Shown here in pieces: positions 1 through 7,820 of a DNA stretch of 64,000 nucleotides; position 1 is the stretch's first letter, and every line of letters starts with the position of its first letter. The stretch is taken from the NCBI GenBank assembly GCA_017442315.1, contig JAFRZX010000004.1:1-64000 (forward strand). The letters run 5' to 3'. The position numbers were made by a program, and so were the translations under genes. This DNA is from Bacteroidales bacterium. Its GTDB lineage: Bacteria > Bacteroidota > Bacteroidia > Bacteroidales > UBA932. The notes beneath the pieces were generated by a model. The model did no database searches, was not told the origin of the DNA, and worked only from the letters and a program-made list of their open reading frames with translations.

Positions 1-269
1 CCCACCTCCTAAATCCTCCTCCTCAGGATGAGGACTTTCTATCGCTTCGCTCCACTTCTATATGGCCAATAGTTTAAAGTTTGTCGTTGTGTTCGTCTGT
101 CTCTTTGTGTGAGTGTCGTGCAAGCATATGAAACTCCACATGATTGCGGGCGCAAAAATATAAAAAGATTAGAAAATATTTTATAAAAATATCTAATTTT
201 GCAAATCTTTTTCGGACGGGTTTTCCGGACGAGTGGCATTGTACAGCCAATTGATTAATTACTAACAGT
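1..269. other. Intergenic region upstream of typA
   Basis: No gene could be supported here. Short open frames on the minus strand are AT-rich and show no recognisable family. The first 60 bases contain a CT-rich stretch with a short TCCTC/GAGGA dyad around position 20-30. The region from about 150 to 200 is very AT-rich and leads into a -7-like box at 194-201. The left end may hold the tail of a gene outside the window, but I cannot show it. Confidence 0.5.
194..201 (+). promoter_or_regulatory. Bacteroidetes -7 box for typA
   Basis: TAATTTTG matches the TAnnTTTG consensus of the Bacteroidetes primary sigma factor and lies 68 bases before the typA start. No clear TTG -33 element is found at the expected distance, so only the -7 half is supported. 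Confidence 0.45.
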
Positions 270-2078
270 ATGCAGGATATCAGAAACATTGCAATCATAG
301 CCCATGTCGATCATGGTAAGACAACTCTTGTGGATAGGATGATATATCAGGCTCGGCAGGCGCGTGAACAGGAAAAGCTGGGAGAACTGATCCTTGATAA
401 TAACGATTTGGAACGAGAAAGAGGCATCACAATTCTTGCGAAGAATGTGTCTGTGGTGTATAAGGGTGTAAAAATCAATGTGATAGATACACCGGGCCAT
501 AGTGACTTCGGTGGAGAGGTGGAACGCGTTCTTAATATGGCTGATGGTGTTATCCTGCTTGTGGATGCATTTGAAGGCTGTATGCCACAGACAAGGTTTG
601 TGCTTCAGAAAGCGATTGAGATGGGCAAGAAACCCGTATTGGTAATCAATAAGGTAGACAAATTGAACTGTCGTCCTGATGAAGTGCAGGAGGAGGTTTT
701 CGATCTGATGTTTTCGCTTGGGGCTACCGAGGATCAATTGGATTTCCGTACCGTATATGGCAGTGCCAAGCAAGGATGGATGTCTTATGACTGGAGACAG
801 CCGGCAGAGGATATTACAGCTCTTTTGGATACGATACTTGAGGTTATCCCATCTCCTGAAATGAGGGAAGGTACGCCACAGATGCTGATATCCTCATTGG
901 AGTATTCACCATATGTAGGCAGGATCGCAGTCGGACGTGTAACACGCGGATCCCTCAAGGCGGGGATGAATGCAACTTTATGTAAGCGATATGATATCCA
1001 GCAGAAGCAGAAGATAAAGGAACTTATGGTTTTCGATGGCCTTGGAAAAGCCAAGGTTGACGAGGTCGTGTGTGGAGATATCTGTGCTGTGGTGGGACTG
1101 GAGGGATTTGAAATAGGTGATACGATTGCAGATTTTGAAAATCCGGAAGCTCTGCCGCCTATTGAAGTGGATGAGCCGACAATGAGCATGCTTTTCTGCA
1201 TCAACAATTCACCGTTCTTTGGAAAGGAAGGCAAGTTTGTTACTTCCCGACATTTGAAGGAAAGGCTTGAAAAGGAACTTGAAAAGAATCTTGCATTAAG
1301 GGTCAAGCCAGGTCCGAATGCAGACTCGTTCATTGTTTATGGACGTGGCGTGCTGCACCTGTCTGTGCTGATTGAGACTATGCGCCGGGAGGGTTTTGAG
1401 TTGCAGGTCGGGCAGCCAAAAGTACTTGACAAGGTTATCGGCGGACAGCGCTGCGAACCTATAGAGATGCTTACTATAGATGTGCCTGAAGAATTTGTAG
1501 GACGTGCAATCGAGATGGTTACACGCCGTAAAGGTGCCCTGATCCAGATGGAGGGCAGGGGAGACCGGACACATCTGGAATTCGATATTCCTTCACGTGG
1601 CCTTATGGGATTGAGAAGCAATCTTCTTACAGCTACTCAGGGTGAAGCGGTAGTTGCCCACAGGCTTAAGGGCTATGAACCTTATAAGGGAGATATAGAA
1701 CGTCGCACAAACGGCTCTCTGGTATCATTGGAGACGGGATTGTCTGTCGCTTATTCAATGGATAAACTGCAGGACAGGGGACGTTTTTTCATAGAGCCGG
1801 GAGTAGAAATATATGAAGGACAGGTTGTCGGAGAACATACCAGAGACAGAGACCTTACCATTAATATCTGCAAGACCAAGAAACTTACCAATATGCGTGC
1901 ATCGGGAAGTGACGATAAGGTGATGCTTCCACCTCCTGTCGTATTCTCCCTCGAAGAGGCATTGGAGTATATTCAGGAAGATGAGTTGGTGGAAGTTACT
2001 CCTAAATCGATGAGATTAAGGAAGATAATTTTGAACGAACTGGAACGTAAAAGAAAAAGTTCGGATATAAATTGCTAA
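270..2078 (+). CDS. typA: Ribosome-associated GTPase TypA/BipA
   Basis: A translational GTPase of the EF-G superfamily, which in studied bacteria binds the 70S ribosome and affects 50S assembly and stress adaptation. The 602-residue length is typical. The G domain shows AHVDHGKTT at residues 11-19 (P-loop), ERERGIT (switch I), DTPGHSDF (G3) and NKVDK (G4). It is followed by the beta-barrel domain 2, EF-G-like domains III and V, and the TypA-specific C-terminus. The ATG at 270 directly precedes the conserved DIRNIAIIAHVDHG segment. The gene is alone on its transcript or reads towards the DUF177 gene, which has its own promoter 17 bases after the stop codon. Confidence 0.97.
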   Translation: MQDIRNIAIIAHVDHGKTTLVDRMIYQARQAREQEKLGELILDNNDLERERGITILAKNVSVVYKGVKINVIDTPGHSDFGGEVERVLNMADGVILLVDAFEGCMPQTRFVLQKAIEMGKKPVLVINKVDKLNCRPDEVQEEVFDLMFSLGATEDQLDFRTVYGSAKQGWMSYDWRQPAEDITALLDTILEVIPSPEMREGTPQMLISSLEYSPYVGRIAVGRVTRGSLKAGMNATLCKRYDIQQKQKIKELMVFDGLGKAKVDEVVCGDICAVVGLEGFEIGDTIADFENPEALPPIEVDEPTMSMLFCINNSPFFGKEGKFVTSRHLKERLEKELEKNLALRVKPGPNADSFIVYGRGVLHLSVLIETMRREGFELQVGQPKVLDKVIGGQRCEPIEMLTIDVPEEFVGRAIEMVTRRKGALIQMEGRGDRTHLEFDIPSRGLMGLRSNLLTATQGEAVVAHRLKGYEPYKGDIERRTNGSLVSLETGLSVAYSMDKLQDRGRFFIEPGVEIYEGQVVGEHTRDRDLTINICKTKKLTNMRASGSDDKVMLPPPVVFSLEEALEYIQEDELVEVTPKSMRLRKIILNELERKRKSSDINC

Positions 2079-2102
2079 TAATAAAAGTTTTTGTTACCTT
2101 TG
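2072..2102 (+). promoter_or_regulatory. Promoter of the DUF177-rpmF operon
   Basis: A -33 TTG at 2072-2074 and a -7 box TACCTTTG at 2095-2102 are separated by 20 bases, the normal Bacteroidetes spacing. The -33 element lies inside the last codons of typA. The position of the -7 box rules out the in-frame TTG at 2091 as start of the next gene and supports the ATG at 2130. Confidence 0.75.
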
Positions 2103-2129
2103 CGGGCTCAATTCTATTTACGGGTCAAA

Positions 2130-2654
2130 ATGAACAATGGATTTATCATACCTTTAAATGAATTGACTGCCGGAGAAAATGTGTTTATCTGGCAGATTGG
2201 AAAAGAGTTCTTCGATAGCTTTGATAACTCGGAAATCCTTGATGCACATCTGGCAGCAGATGTGAAAGTGGATAAATCAAGCCGTTGCATCAGAATAGAT
2301 TGTGATGTGAGAGGGAATGTTGTTGTGGAGTGTGACAGATGCCTGGATGAACTTGATATGCCTGTAGGGGTTGGAATCAGATTAAGTGTCAAATATGGAA
2401 GCGGGGAGCAGGCGGATGATATGCAGGATGGTGAAAGGGAAGTTGTTCTTGTTCCCGAAGTCGATGCTGAGCTTGATCTGGGACAGATAATTTATGATTA
2501 TGTATGTCTGTCTCTCCCGATGCAGAGGGTACATCCCGCCGGAGGATGTAATCCTGATGCGATGAAGTACTACAGTGCTCCTGAAGGATTCGATGTTTTC
2601 AATGAGGAAGGGGAGATGAATCCTTTCTCTGTGCTTAAGGATATGTTTAAATGA
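2130..2654 (+). CDS. DUF177 (YceD-like) protein
   Basis: A 174-residue member of the DUF177/YceD family. The family is commonly encoded just upstream of rpmF and is linked to 23S rRNA or large-subunit biogenesis in bacteria and plastids; the exact reaction is not settled. The sequence shows the typical DUF177 CDRCL motif (ECDRCLDEL), a beta-rich middle, and an acidic C-terminal part with HPAGGCNPD, the second Cys segment of the family. The start is set at the ATG at 2130 because a promoter -7 box lies just upstream at 2095-2102. It is co-transcribed with rpmF, which begins 63 bases after its stop codon. Confidence 0.88.
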   Translation: MNNGFIIPLNELTAGENVFIWQIGKEFFDSFDNSEILDAHLAADVKVDKSSRCIRIDCDVRGNVVVECDRCLDELDMPVGVGIRLSVKYGSGEQADDMQDGEREVVLVPEVDAELDLGQIIYDYVCLSLPMQRVHPAGGCNPDAMKYYSAPEGFDVFNEEGEMNPFSVLKDMFK

Positions 2655-2717
2655 CATGTCTGTGACGGGATTGAGGAGCCCTTTGGCTGATTATTAATAA
2701 TTAAAAGATATAGAACA

Positions 2718-2900
2718 ATGGCACATCCAAAACACAAGGTCTCTAAGCAGAGACGTGACAAGAGAAGAACGCATGACGTTGCTGTAGTCCCTACACTTGC
2801 AACATGTTCAAACTGCGGTGCAACAATCATGTATCACAGAGTTTGTCCTGAATGCGGTTATTACAGAGGTCGTCAGATCATAGAGAAGAAGGCTGAGTAA
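2718..2900 (+). CDS. rpmF: 50S ribosomal protein L32
   Basis: A 60-residue L32 of the large ribosomal subunit. It begins MAHPKHKVSKQRRDKRR, the standard basic N-terminus, and contains a four-cysteine zinc ribbon made of CSNC and CPEC pairs. This is the zinc-binding (C+) form of L32. The DUF177-rpmF order is widely conserved in bacteria. The tRNA-Arg gene starts five bases after the stop codon and may be processed from the same transcript. Confidence 0.98.
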   Translation: MAHPKHKVSKQRRDKRRTHDVAVVPTLATCSNCGATIMYHRVCPECGYYRGRQIIEKKAE

Positions 2901-2905
2901 TTCAA

Positions 2906-2977
2906 GGCCCTGTAGTTCAACGGATAGAATGGAAGTTTCCTAAACTTTAGATAGCAGTTCGATTCTGCTCGGGGCTA
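2906..2977 (+). tRNA. tRNA-Arg (anticodon CCU)
   Basis: A full cloverleaf can be folded by hand: acceptor GGCCCTG/CGGGGCT (7 bp with G-U pairs at the end and sixth pair), D stem GTTC/GAAT, anticodon stem GAAGT/ACTTT with loop TTCCTAA, and T stem AGCAG/CTGCT with loop TTCGATT. Bases 2939-2941 form the anticodon CCT, which reads AGG, an arginine codon. The discriminator is A2977 and no CCA is encoded (CGA follows), so CCA must be added after transcription. A strong terminator hairpin begins three bases later. Confidence 0.95.
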
Positions 2978-2979
2978 CG

Positions 2980-3007
2980 AAGCGCGTGCATTCGCACGCG
3001 CTTTTGT
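2980..3007 (+). terminator. Terminator after tRNA-Arg
   Basis: A 10-bp perfect GC-rich stem AAGCGCGTGC (2980-2989) pairs with GCACGCGCTT (2994-3003) around an ATTC loop and runs into a short T-rich stretch (TTTTGTT). It ends the DUF177-rpmF-tRNA unit. Confidence 0.85.
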
Positions 3008-3031
3008 TATGTATGCATATCGGTGCATGCA

Positions 3032-3062
3032 TTGGATAATTGTCGGAATGTTTATATATTTG
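3032..3062 (+). promoter_or_regulatory. Promoter of the ridA operon
   Basis: TTG at 3032-3034 and TATATTTG at 3055-3062 are separated by 20 bases, an exact match to the Bacteroidetes consensus. It lies between the tRNA terminator and ridA, giving a leader of roughly 115-120 bases before the ATG at 3188. Confidence 0.75.
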
Positions 3063-3187
3063 CATGATTGTACTCATAGGTAGAAAAGGCTGGAATACTA
3101 TCTTTTTCAAAAAGTCAGTAAATCTATCCTTAAACATACCTCGAAATTTTATTGATGAAATTTAAACAACTTCTAAAACCAAAGAAT

Positions 3188-3562
3188 ATGAAGAAGGTTA
3201 TTGCAACTCCGGATGCACCGAAAGCGGTGGGCCCTTATTCACAGGCCATTGAAGTGAATGGAACGCTTTACATCTCAGGCCAGATTCCGGTGAATCCGGC
3301 AGACGGCAAGGTGCAGGAGGATATTGTTGAAGCGGCTCATCAGTCTCTGAAGAATATCGGTGCGATCCTCAAGGAGGCAGGCATGGGTTATGACAATGTT
3401 GTGAAGACAACGGTACTGCTTGCTGATATAGCTGATTTCAAGGCTGTCAATGAAGTATATGCCGAGTATTTTACGGGTGACAAGCCGGCAAGGGCATGTT
3501 ATCAGGCTGCTGCTCTTCCTATGGGTGTTAAGGTTGAAATCGAGGCTGTTGCTGTCAGATAG
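3188..3562 (+). CDS. ridA: RidA family enamine/imine deaminase
   Basis: RidA proteins hydrolyse reactive enamine/imine intermediates released by PLP enzymes, for example 2-aminoacrylate. From the ATG at 3188 the protein is 124 residues, the normal family length, and begins MKKVIATPDAPKAVGPYSQA. The YISGQIPVNP segment and the CYQAAALPMGVKVEIEAVA ending are characteristic; the arginine of the KPARACYQ segment is the expected active-site residue. In-frame starts at 3152 and 3155 would add 11-12 residues outside the family and are not preferred. The next gene begins three bases after the stop codon. Confidence 0.94.
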   Translation: MKKVIATPDAPKAVGPYSQAIEVNGTLYISGQIPVNPADGKVQEDIVEAAHQSLKNIGAILKEAGMGYDNVVKTTVLLADIADFKAVNEVYAEYFTGDKPARACYQAAALPMGVKVEIEAVAVR

Positions 3563-3565
3563 CAG

Positions 3566-5689
3566 ATGGACCGCAGGACCCTCATATTGTGTCTTGGCCT
3601 GCTATCCCTTATGATCATCGGTACTGGGCTTGCTGTTGCTTTCCTTTATTCTGGTGAAAATGAAGCGGGTAGGCAGGAGTATGAACGCTCCGTTGATGCA
3701 TTGGACTGCTGCCGTTTGTTCAATGCTGTCCCTTCGGATGCTGTAGCCGTGGGCTATCTGTCGGAATGCGATCAGCTGTTTCCTGACATGGCATCCTTTT
3801 TCGGGACGTCTCCGGTGGTATTTTCCCTGCATTATTCTGGAAAGATGATTCCTCTGCTTGTTTTTTCTTCTTCGCAGGAGGATGTTTCGTTGGAACGGAT
3901 GCTTCTGGAGAAAGGATATAAGACACAATCCGTTGATGGGTTCCTGGTTGCATCAGAGTCAGATGCCTTGATAAAGTCTGCATGCCGACATGTCGGTCAG
4001 GGCATATCCATACTGGATGACAGAAGTTTTGCGGAAGCTGCTGCGTCCTGCTCTTCCGATGACGTCATCTTTGTCTCCAATTCGGCTATAAGGCATCTCC
4101 TCCCGTTTATTGTGAATAAGGATCTGTCGAGGAAAAGCTCTGATTTCCTTTCCGGAGTGTCTCAGTGGATGAAGTTTGATCTGCATTCTGAAACTGCGTC
4201 CATTCTCGTGGAGGGATACATGCATGCCGATGATGACAAATCTTATTTCATATCTGTATTGAAGGATTCTGAAGCTTCAGTAAGCAGGATTACGGAAATT
4301 CTTCCGTCTATGACTTTGGCTGCGGTTTCCATACCAATGAAGGATCTTGGGAAATATATGTCGGCCTACGGTTCATACATGGATTCAAAGCAGAAACTTC
4401 ATAAGACATCGGTGATCCAAAAGGAACTTGGCAGCAGAATGGGCATACGCCCTGATGTATTCATGAAGACTCTTGATGTGCGTGAGGTCGCAGTTGCCAC
4501 GTTTGCCTCCGGGGATACTGTCGAGACTGTCAATCTCCTGAATATAGCTTCTCCGGATCCATCCCTTATCTTCAAAGGGACGGATGTGACTTCCTTGAAG
4601 GATTGGACACCTGAAGTCCATGCTTGGCATTATGCCTCTTTTGCCGCAGCTTCGTTCGGAGAACTTTTTGAGCGCAGGGATGAATCCTGCTTCACCTATA
4701 TTGACGGATGGCTTGTTACCGGATCGCTTGCAGCTGTCAATCTGTTTCTGAAGGGGCAGACATATACGTTGGAACAGTTCCTCTCTGATGCCGGATGTTC
4801 TGACATGCCTCCAGGAGATGCGTCATCGATGGTGGCTTATTTTTCTCTGACAGAGAACGATGTTCTGACAAGGAAGTTCTTAAGCAAAGAAGCATATGAA
4901 CGGCTGTCTTTCCTATATGACGGCAAGGATTGCAGCCATCTGTTCCTGTGTGTAGGTAAGGATGGTACATCGCTGAAACTGGAGGCACGCGGATGTGAGA
5001 TGGATAAGGTGCAGTCCGAAATCTTTGCAAGGGATACGCTTGTCCTGGTTCCTGAGGGGCCGTTCAAGGTGAAGAATTCACATACGGGCAAGACCAATCT
5101 GTTTTATCAGAACTCCAATAAGGCCATCTGCCTTCAGGATGAAAATGGAAAAGATCTATGGGGAGTTCCGTTTGGACAGCCTTTGTGCGGAAGAGTGCAG
5201 AATGTCGATTATTATGCCAACGGAAAGATACAGTTTCTGTTTGGTGCCGGCAGCAAGATATATCTGATAGACAGGCTGAGCAGATATGTCAAAGGCTTTC
5301 CGGTAGATCTTGGTAATGAGATACTTCTCGGACCGGACGTTTATGACTTTTCCGGAGCCGGAAAATACAATATCATGGTTCTTCATAAGGACGGGACTGT
5401 CCAGATGTATAATCTCAAAGGGAAGAAACCTGATTCGTGGAAAGGAATAAGGACCACAGGAGGCGTCATAAAGAATCTCCCAGAAAGGATTATAGTGGGA
5501 GGCAGCAGCTTCTGGGTGGTCAGGACATCGATACAGACTTTGATATTCCCGTTTTATGGCGGTGAGGCTATCACCAGAATGGATGGGAATCATATGATAA
5601 GGCCGGACAGTGTCATAAAGGTGCTTGATGCATCTTCTGTTGAAGTGACCTGTTATGACGGAAAGGTCAGAACGGTGAAATTGAAATAG
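3566..5689 (+). CDS. Membrane-anchored DUF3352-like protein with propeller-like C-terminus
   Basis: A 707-residue protein with one N-terminal membrane segment (about residues 5-28), so the rest is probably periplasmic. The segment following residue 48 (FNAVPSDAVAVGYLSECDQLF) resembles the start of DUF3352-type proteins seen in Bacteroidota. The last third has short beta repeats such as AICLQDENGKDLWGVPF, IYLIDRLSRYVKGFPVDLG and VQMYNLKGKKPDSWKG, which look like PQQ/WD-type propeller blades. The function is unknown. It lies in a tight run with ridA (3-base gap) and an acyl-CoA synthetase (24-base gap). The assignment to DUF3352 is by pattern only. Confidence 0.75.
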   Translation: MDRRTLILCLGLLSLMIIGTGLAVAFLYSGENEAGRQEYERSVDALDCCRLFNAVPSDAVAVGYLSECDQLFPDMASFFGTSPVVFSLHYSGKMIPLLVFSSSQEDVSLERMLLEKGYKTQSVDGFLVASESDALIKSACRHVGQGISILDDRSFAEAAASCSSDDVIFVSNSAIRHLLPFIVNKDLSRKSSDFLSGVSQWMKFDLHSETASILVEGYMHADDDKSYFISVLKDSEASVSRITEILPSMTLAAVSIPMKDLGKYMSAYGSYMDSKQKLHKTSVIQKELGSRMGIRPDVFMKTLDVREVAVATFASGDTVETVNLLNIASPDPSLIFKGTDVTSLKDWTPEVHAWHYASFAAASFGELFERRDESCFTYIDGWLVTGSLAAVNLFLKGQTYTLEQFLSDAGCSDMPPGDASSMVAYFSLTENDVLTRKFLSKEAYERLSFLYDGKDCSHLFLCVGKDGTSLKLEARGCEMDKVQSEIFARDTLVLVPEGPFKVKNSHTGKTNLFYQNSNKAICLQDENGKDLWGVPFGQPLCGRVQNVDYYANGKIQFLFGAGSKIYLIDRLSRYVKGFPVDLGNEILLGPDVYDFSGAGKYNIMVLHKDGTVQMYNLKGKKPDSWKGIRTTGGVIKNLPERIIVGGSSFWVVRTSIQTLIFPFYGGEAITRMDGNHMIRPDSVIKVLDASSVEVTCYDGKVRTVKLK

Positions 5690-5713
5690 AAATGTACTTT
5701 AACTTAGAACGAA

Positions 5714-7369
5714 ATGGAATTCACATCAGTAAACAAGATTTTTGAGGCGGCTTTCAAGAAAAACTGGGATCGCCCCGCAATATCGAACTATCAGGGGGTA
5801 ACCCTGAAGTTCGGTGATGTCGCACGACGTATGGCCAAGCTCCATATCATGTTTGAAGAATGCGGACTCGAAAAAGGTGACAAGGTTGCAATCTGTTCAA
5901 AAAATCAGGCTAATTGGGCTGTCTCTTTCCTTGCTACAATGACTTACGGTGCCGTACCTGTACCTCTTCTTCATGAATTCAAGTCGAGTAACATCCATCA
6001 CCTGGTCAATCATTCCGAAGCAAAGATCCTTTTTGTGGATGATGTTATCTGGGAAGGCTTGTCAGAGAGCGAAATGCCAGCTTTGCATGCGATCATCCAG
6101 GTGAATACATTCAAGCTCCTGTATGCTGCAGATGAAACGATAGTTCAGGCTCGTGAGCATCTGAATGAATTGTTTGGAAAGAAATATCCGATGGCATTTG
6201 CTCCTGAGACCCTGGATTATTACGAGGATTCAGCTGATGAGCTTGCCATCATCAACTATACTTCAGGAACCTCCGGATTTTCAAAGGGTGTAATGGTCCC
6301 TTATCGTGCCGTCCTTTCAAACATGCAGTTCGCACGGAAGGCACTTCCTCAGCTCAACCACACTTCCAGAGTCGTATCGATGCTTCCTTGCGCACACATG
6401 TACGGGCTTATGTTCGAGGTGCTTTATGAACTTAGCGTAGGCTGTCATGTTCATTTCCTTTCACGTGTGCCAAGTCCTAAGATCATCATGCAGGCATTAG
6501 CAGAGGTTAAGCCGAGTGTAGTGATTGCAGTGCCGTTGATTATAGAAAAGATCTACAAGAGCAAAGTTAAGCCTGTGCTTGAGAAATCAGGTATAAGGTT
6601 TGCCATGAAGGTACCAGGTCTGGATCAGGTGATACTTAATAAAGTAAGGACAGAACTGGTAAATGCTTTCGGCGGAGAGTTCTATGAGGTGATAGTGGGT
6701 GGCGCTGCTTTCAACAAGGAAGTGGAGGCTTTCTTCAAGAGGATGAATTTCCCTATCACTGTAGGATATGGCATGACGGAATGCGCTCCTATCATAACTT
6801 ATGACGATTGGAAGGAGGAAAAGCTATACTCATGCGGCAAGGTGGCTCCGAATCTTGAAATCAAGATTGATTCAGATGATCCGGTACACGTCTCAGGTGA
6901 AATACTTGTCAGAGGGGCAAATGTTTTTCTGGGATATTATAAGAATGAAGAGGCGACTAAGGAAGTGTTTACAGAAGACGGTTGGTTCCGTACAGGTGAC
7001 ATGGGAGTTATCGATGAAGACGGTTCCCTCTTTATAAGAGGACGTTCCAAGTGTATGATACTTGGTCCTAGCGGTCAGAATATCTATCCTGAGGAAGTTG
7101 AAACCGTGATAAATACTCGTCCATATGTGGTGGAGTCTTTGGTTGTAGAGGATAATGGAGGACTTACAGCCCTTATTTATCCAGATTTTGCCCAAGGTGC
7201 AAAGGACGGTATGGATCAGAGGCAGTTCATACAATATATGGAAGGTACTCTTGCTGATCTCAACAAGGAACTGCCTAATTATGCAAAGCTCAAGAAAATT
7301 GAGATCATGTCAGAGGATTTCGAGAGGACTCCTAAGAAAAGCATCAAACGTTATCTCTATCAGCGATAG
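5714..7369 (+). CDS. AMP-forming long-chain acyl-CoA synthetase
   Basis: A 551-residue member of the ANL adenylate-forming superfamily, which activates a carboxylic acid with ATP and transfers it to CoA. The family motifs appear in order: YTSGTSGFSKGVM (P-loop, A3) near residue 180, YGMTECAPIITYDDW (A5), WFRTGDMG (A7) and GRSKCMI (A8 hinge), with KKSIKRY containing the catalytic lysine near the C-terminus. The full-length domain with a short C-terminal lid resembles long-chain fatty acyl-CoA ligases of Bacteroidota. The exact substrate cannot be read from sequence. It overlaps no neighbour, and dCMP deaminase starts three bases after it. Confidence 0.9.
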   Translation: MEFTSVNKIFEAAFKKNWDRPAISNYQGVTLKFGDVARRMAKLHIMFEECGLEKGDKVAICSKNQANWAVSFLATMTYGAVPVPLLHEFKSSNIHHLVNHSEAKILFVDDVIWEGLSESEMPALHAIIQVNTFKLLYAADETIVQAREHLNELFGKKYPMAFAPETLDYYEDSADELAIINYTSGTSGFSKGVMVPYRAVLSNMQFARKALPQLNHTSRVVSMLPCAHMYGLMFEVLYELSVGCHVHFLSRVPSPKIIMQALAEVKPSVVIAVPLIIEKIYKSKVKPVLEKSGIRFAMKVPGLDQVILNKVRTELVNAFGGEFYEVIVGGAAFNKEVEAFFKRMNFPITVGYGMTECAPIITYDDWKEEKLYSCGKVAPNLEIKIDSDDPVHVSGEILVRGANVFLGYYKNEEATKEVFTEDGWFRTGDMGVIDEDGSLFIRGRSKCMILGPSGQNIYPEEVETVINTRPYVVESLVVEDNGGLTALIYPDFAQGAKDGMDQRQFIQYMEGTLADLNKELPNYAKLKKIEIMSEDFERTPKKSIKRYLYQR

Positions 7370-7372
7370 AAT

Positions 7373-7777
7373 ATGGAGAAATTTGACAGCAGCTATATTG
7401 AAATGGCAGGCATATGGGCCCGCAATTCTTACTGCAAGCGTCGTCAGGTGGGCGCATTGATAGTTAAGGATAAGATGATTATTTCAGACGGGTATAATGG
7501 TACACCGTCAGGGTTTGAGAATATCTGTGAGGATGAAAACGGGGTGACTAAGCCGTATGTCCTTCATGCAGAGGCAAATGCTATTTCAAAGATAGCGCAG
7601 TCTGGAAACAGCAGCAAGGGGGCTACACTGTATGTTACTGCATCTCCTTGTATGGAATGTGCGAAACTTATCATACAGGCCGGTATCAGACGTGTAGTAT
7701 ATCGCGATTCTTATAGATTGACTGATGGTATCGACCTTTTGATCCGTGCTGGCATAGAAGTGGAGCAGGTGGATTAA
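7373..7777 (+). CDS. dCMP deaminase family protein (ComEB-like)
   Basis: A zinc-dependent deoxycytidylate deaminase, 134 residues, which converts dCMP to dUMP for thymidylate synthesis. The zinc site is complete: HAEANA (His ligand and catalytic Glu) and PCMEC (two Cys ligands). The N-terminal ARNSYCKRRQVGALIVKD segment is typical of the family, as is DGYNGTPSGFENICED. It lies three bases after the acyl-CoA synthetase and about 40 bases before the S41 protease, so it is probably co-transcribed with both. Confidence 0.94.
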   Translation: MEKFDSSYIEMAGIWARNSYCKRRQVGALIVKDKMIISDGYNGTPSGFENICEDENGVTKPYVLHAEANAISKIAQSGNSSKGATLYVTASPCMECAKLIIQAGIRRVVYRDSYRLTDGIDLLIRAGIEVEQVD

Positions 7778-7782
7778 GATGC

Positions 7783-7802
7783 TATCCCGTATGTACGGGA
7801 TA
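7783..7802. repeat. Perfect 9-bp inverted repeat between dCMP deaminase and S41 protease genes
   Basis: TATCCCGTA and TACGGGATA flank a TG spacer. In RNA this would be an 8-bp hairpin with an ATGT loop, starting five bases after the deaminase stop codon and ending 18 bases before the protease ATG at 7821. There is no long T-run, so it is more likely a processing or attenuation hairpin, or an operator, than a full terminator. Confidence 0.5.
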
Positions 7803-7820
7803 TGTTTAAACGAATGCTTA

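Noticed and set aside
39-298. Two short minus-strand frames upstream of typA
   Set aside because: They are AT-rich, overlap each other, and no family is recognised; the typA -7 box lies within them.
255-773. 172-codon minus-strand open frame inside typA
   Set aside because: It is antisense to the highly conserved G domain of TypA and has no recognisable domain.
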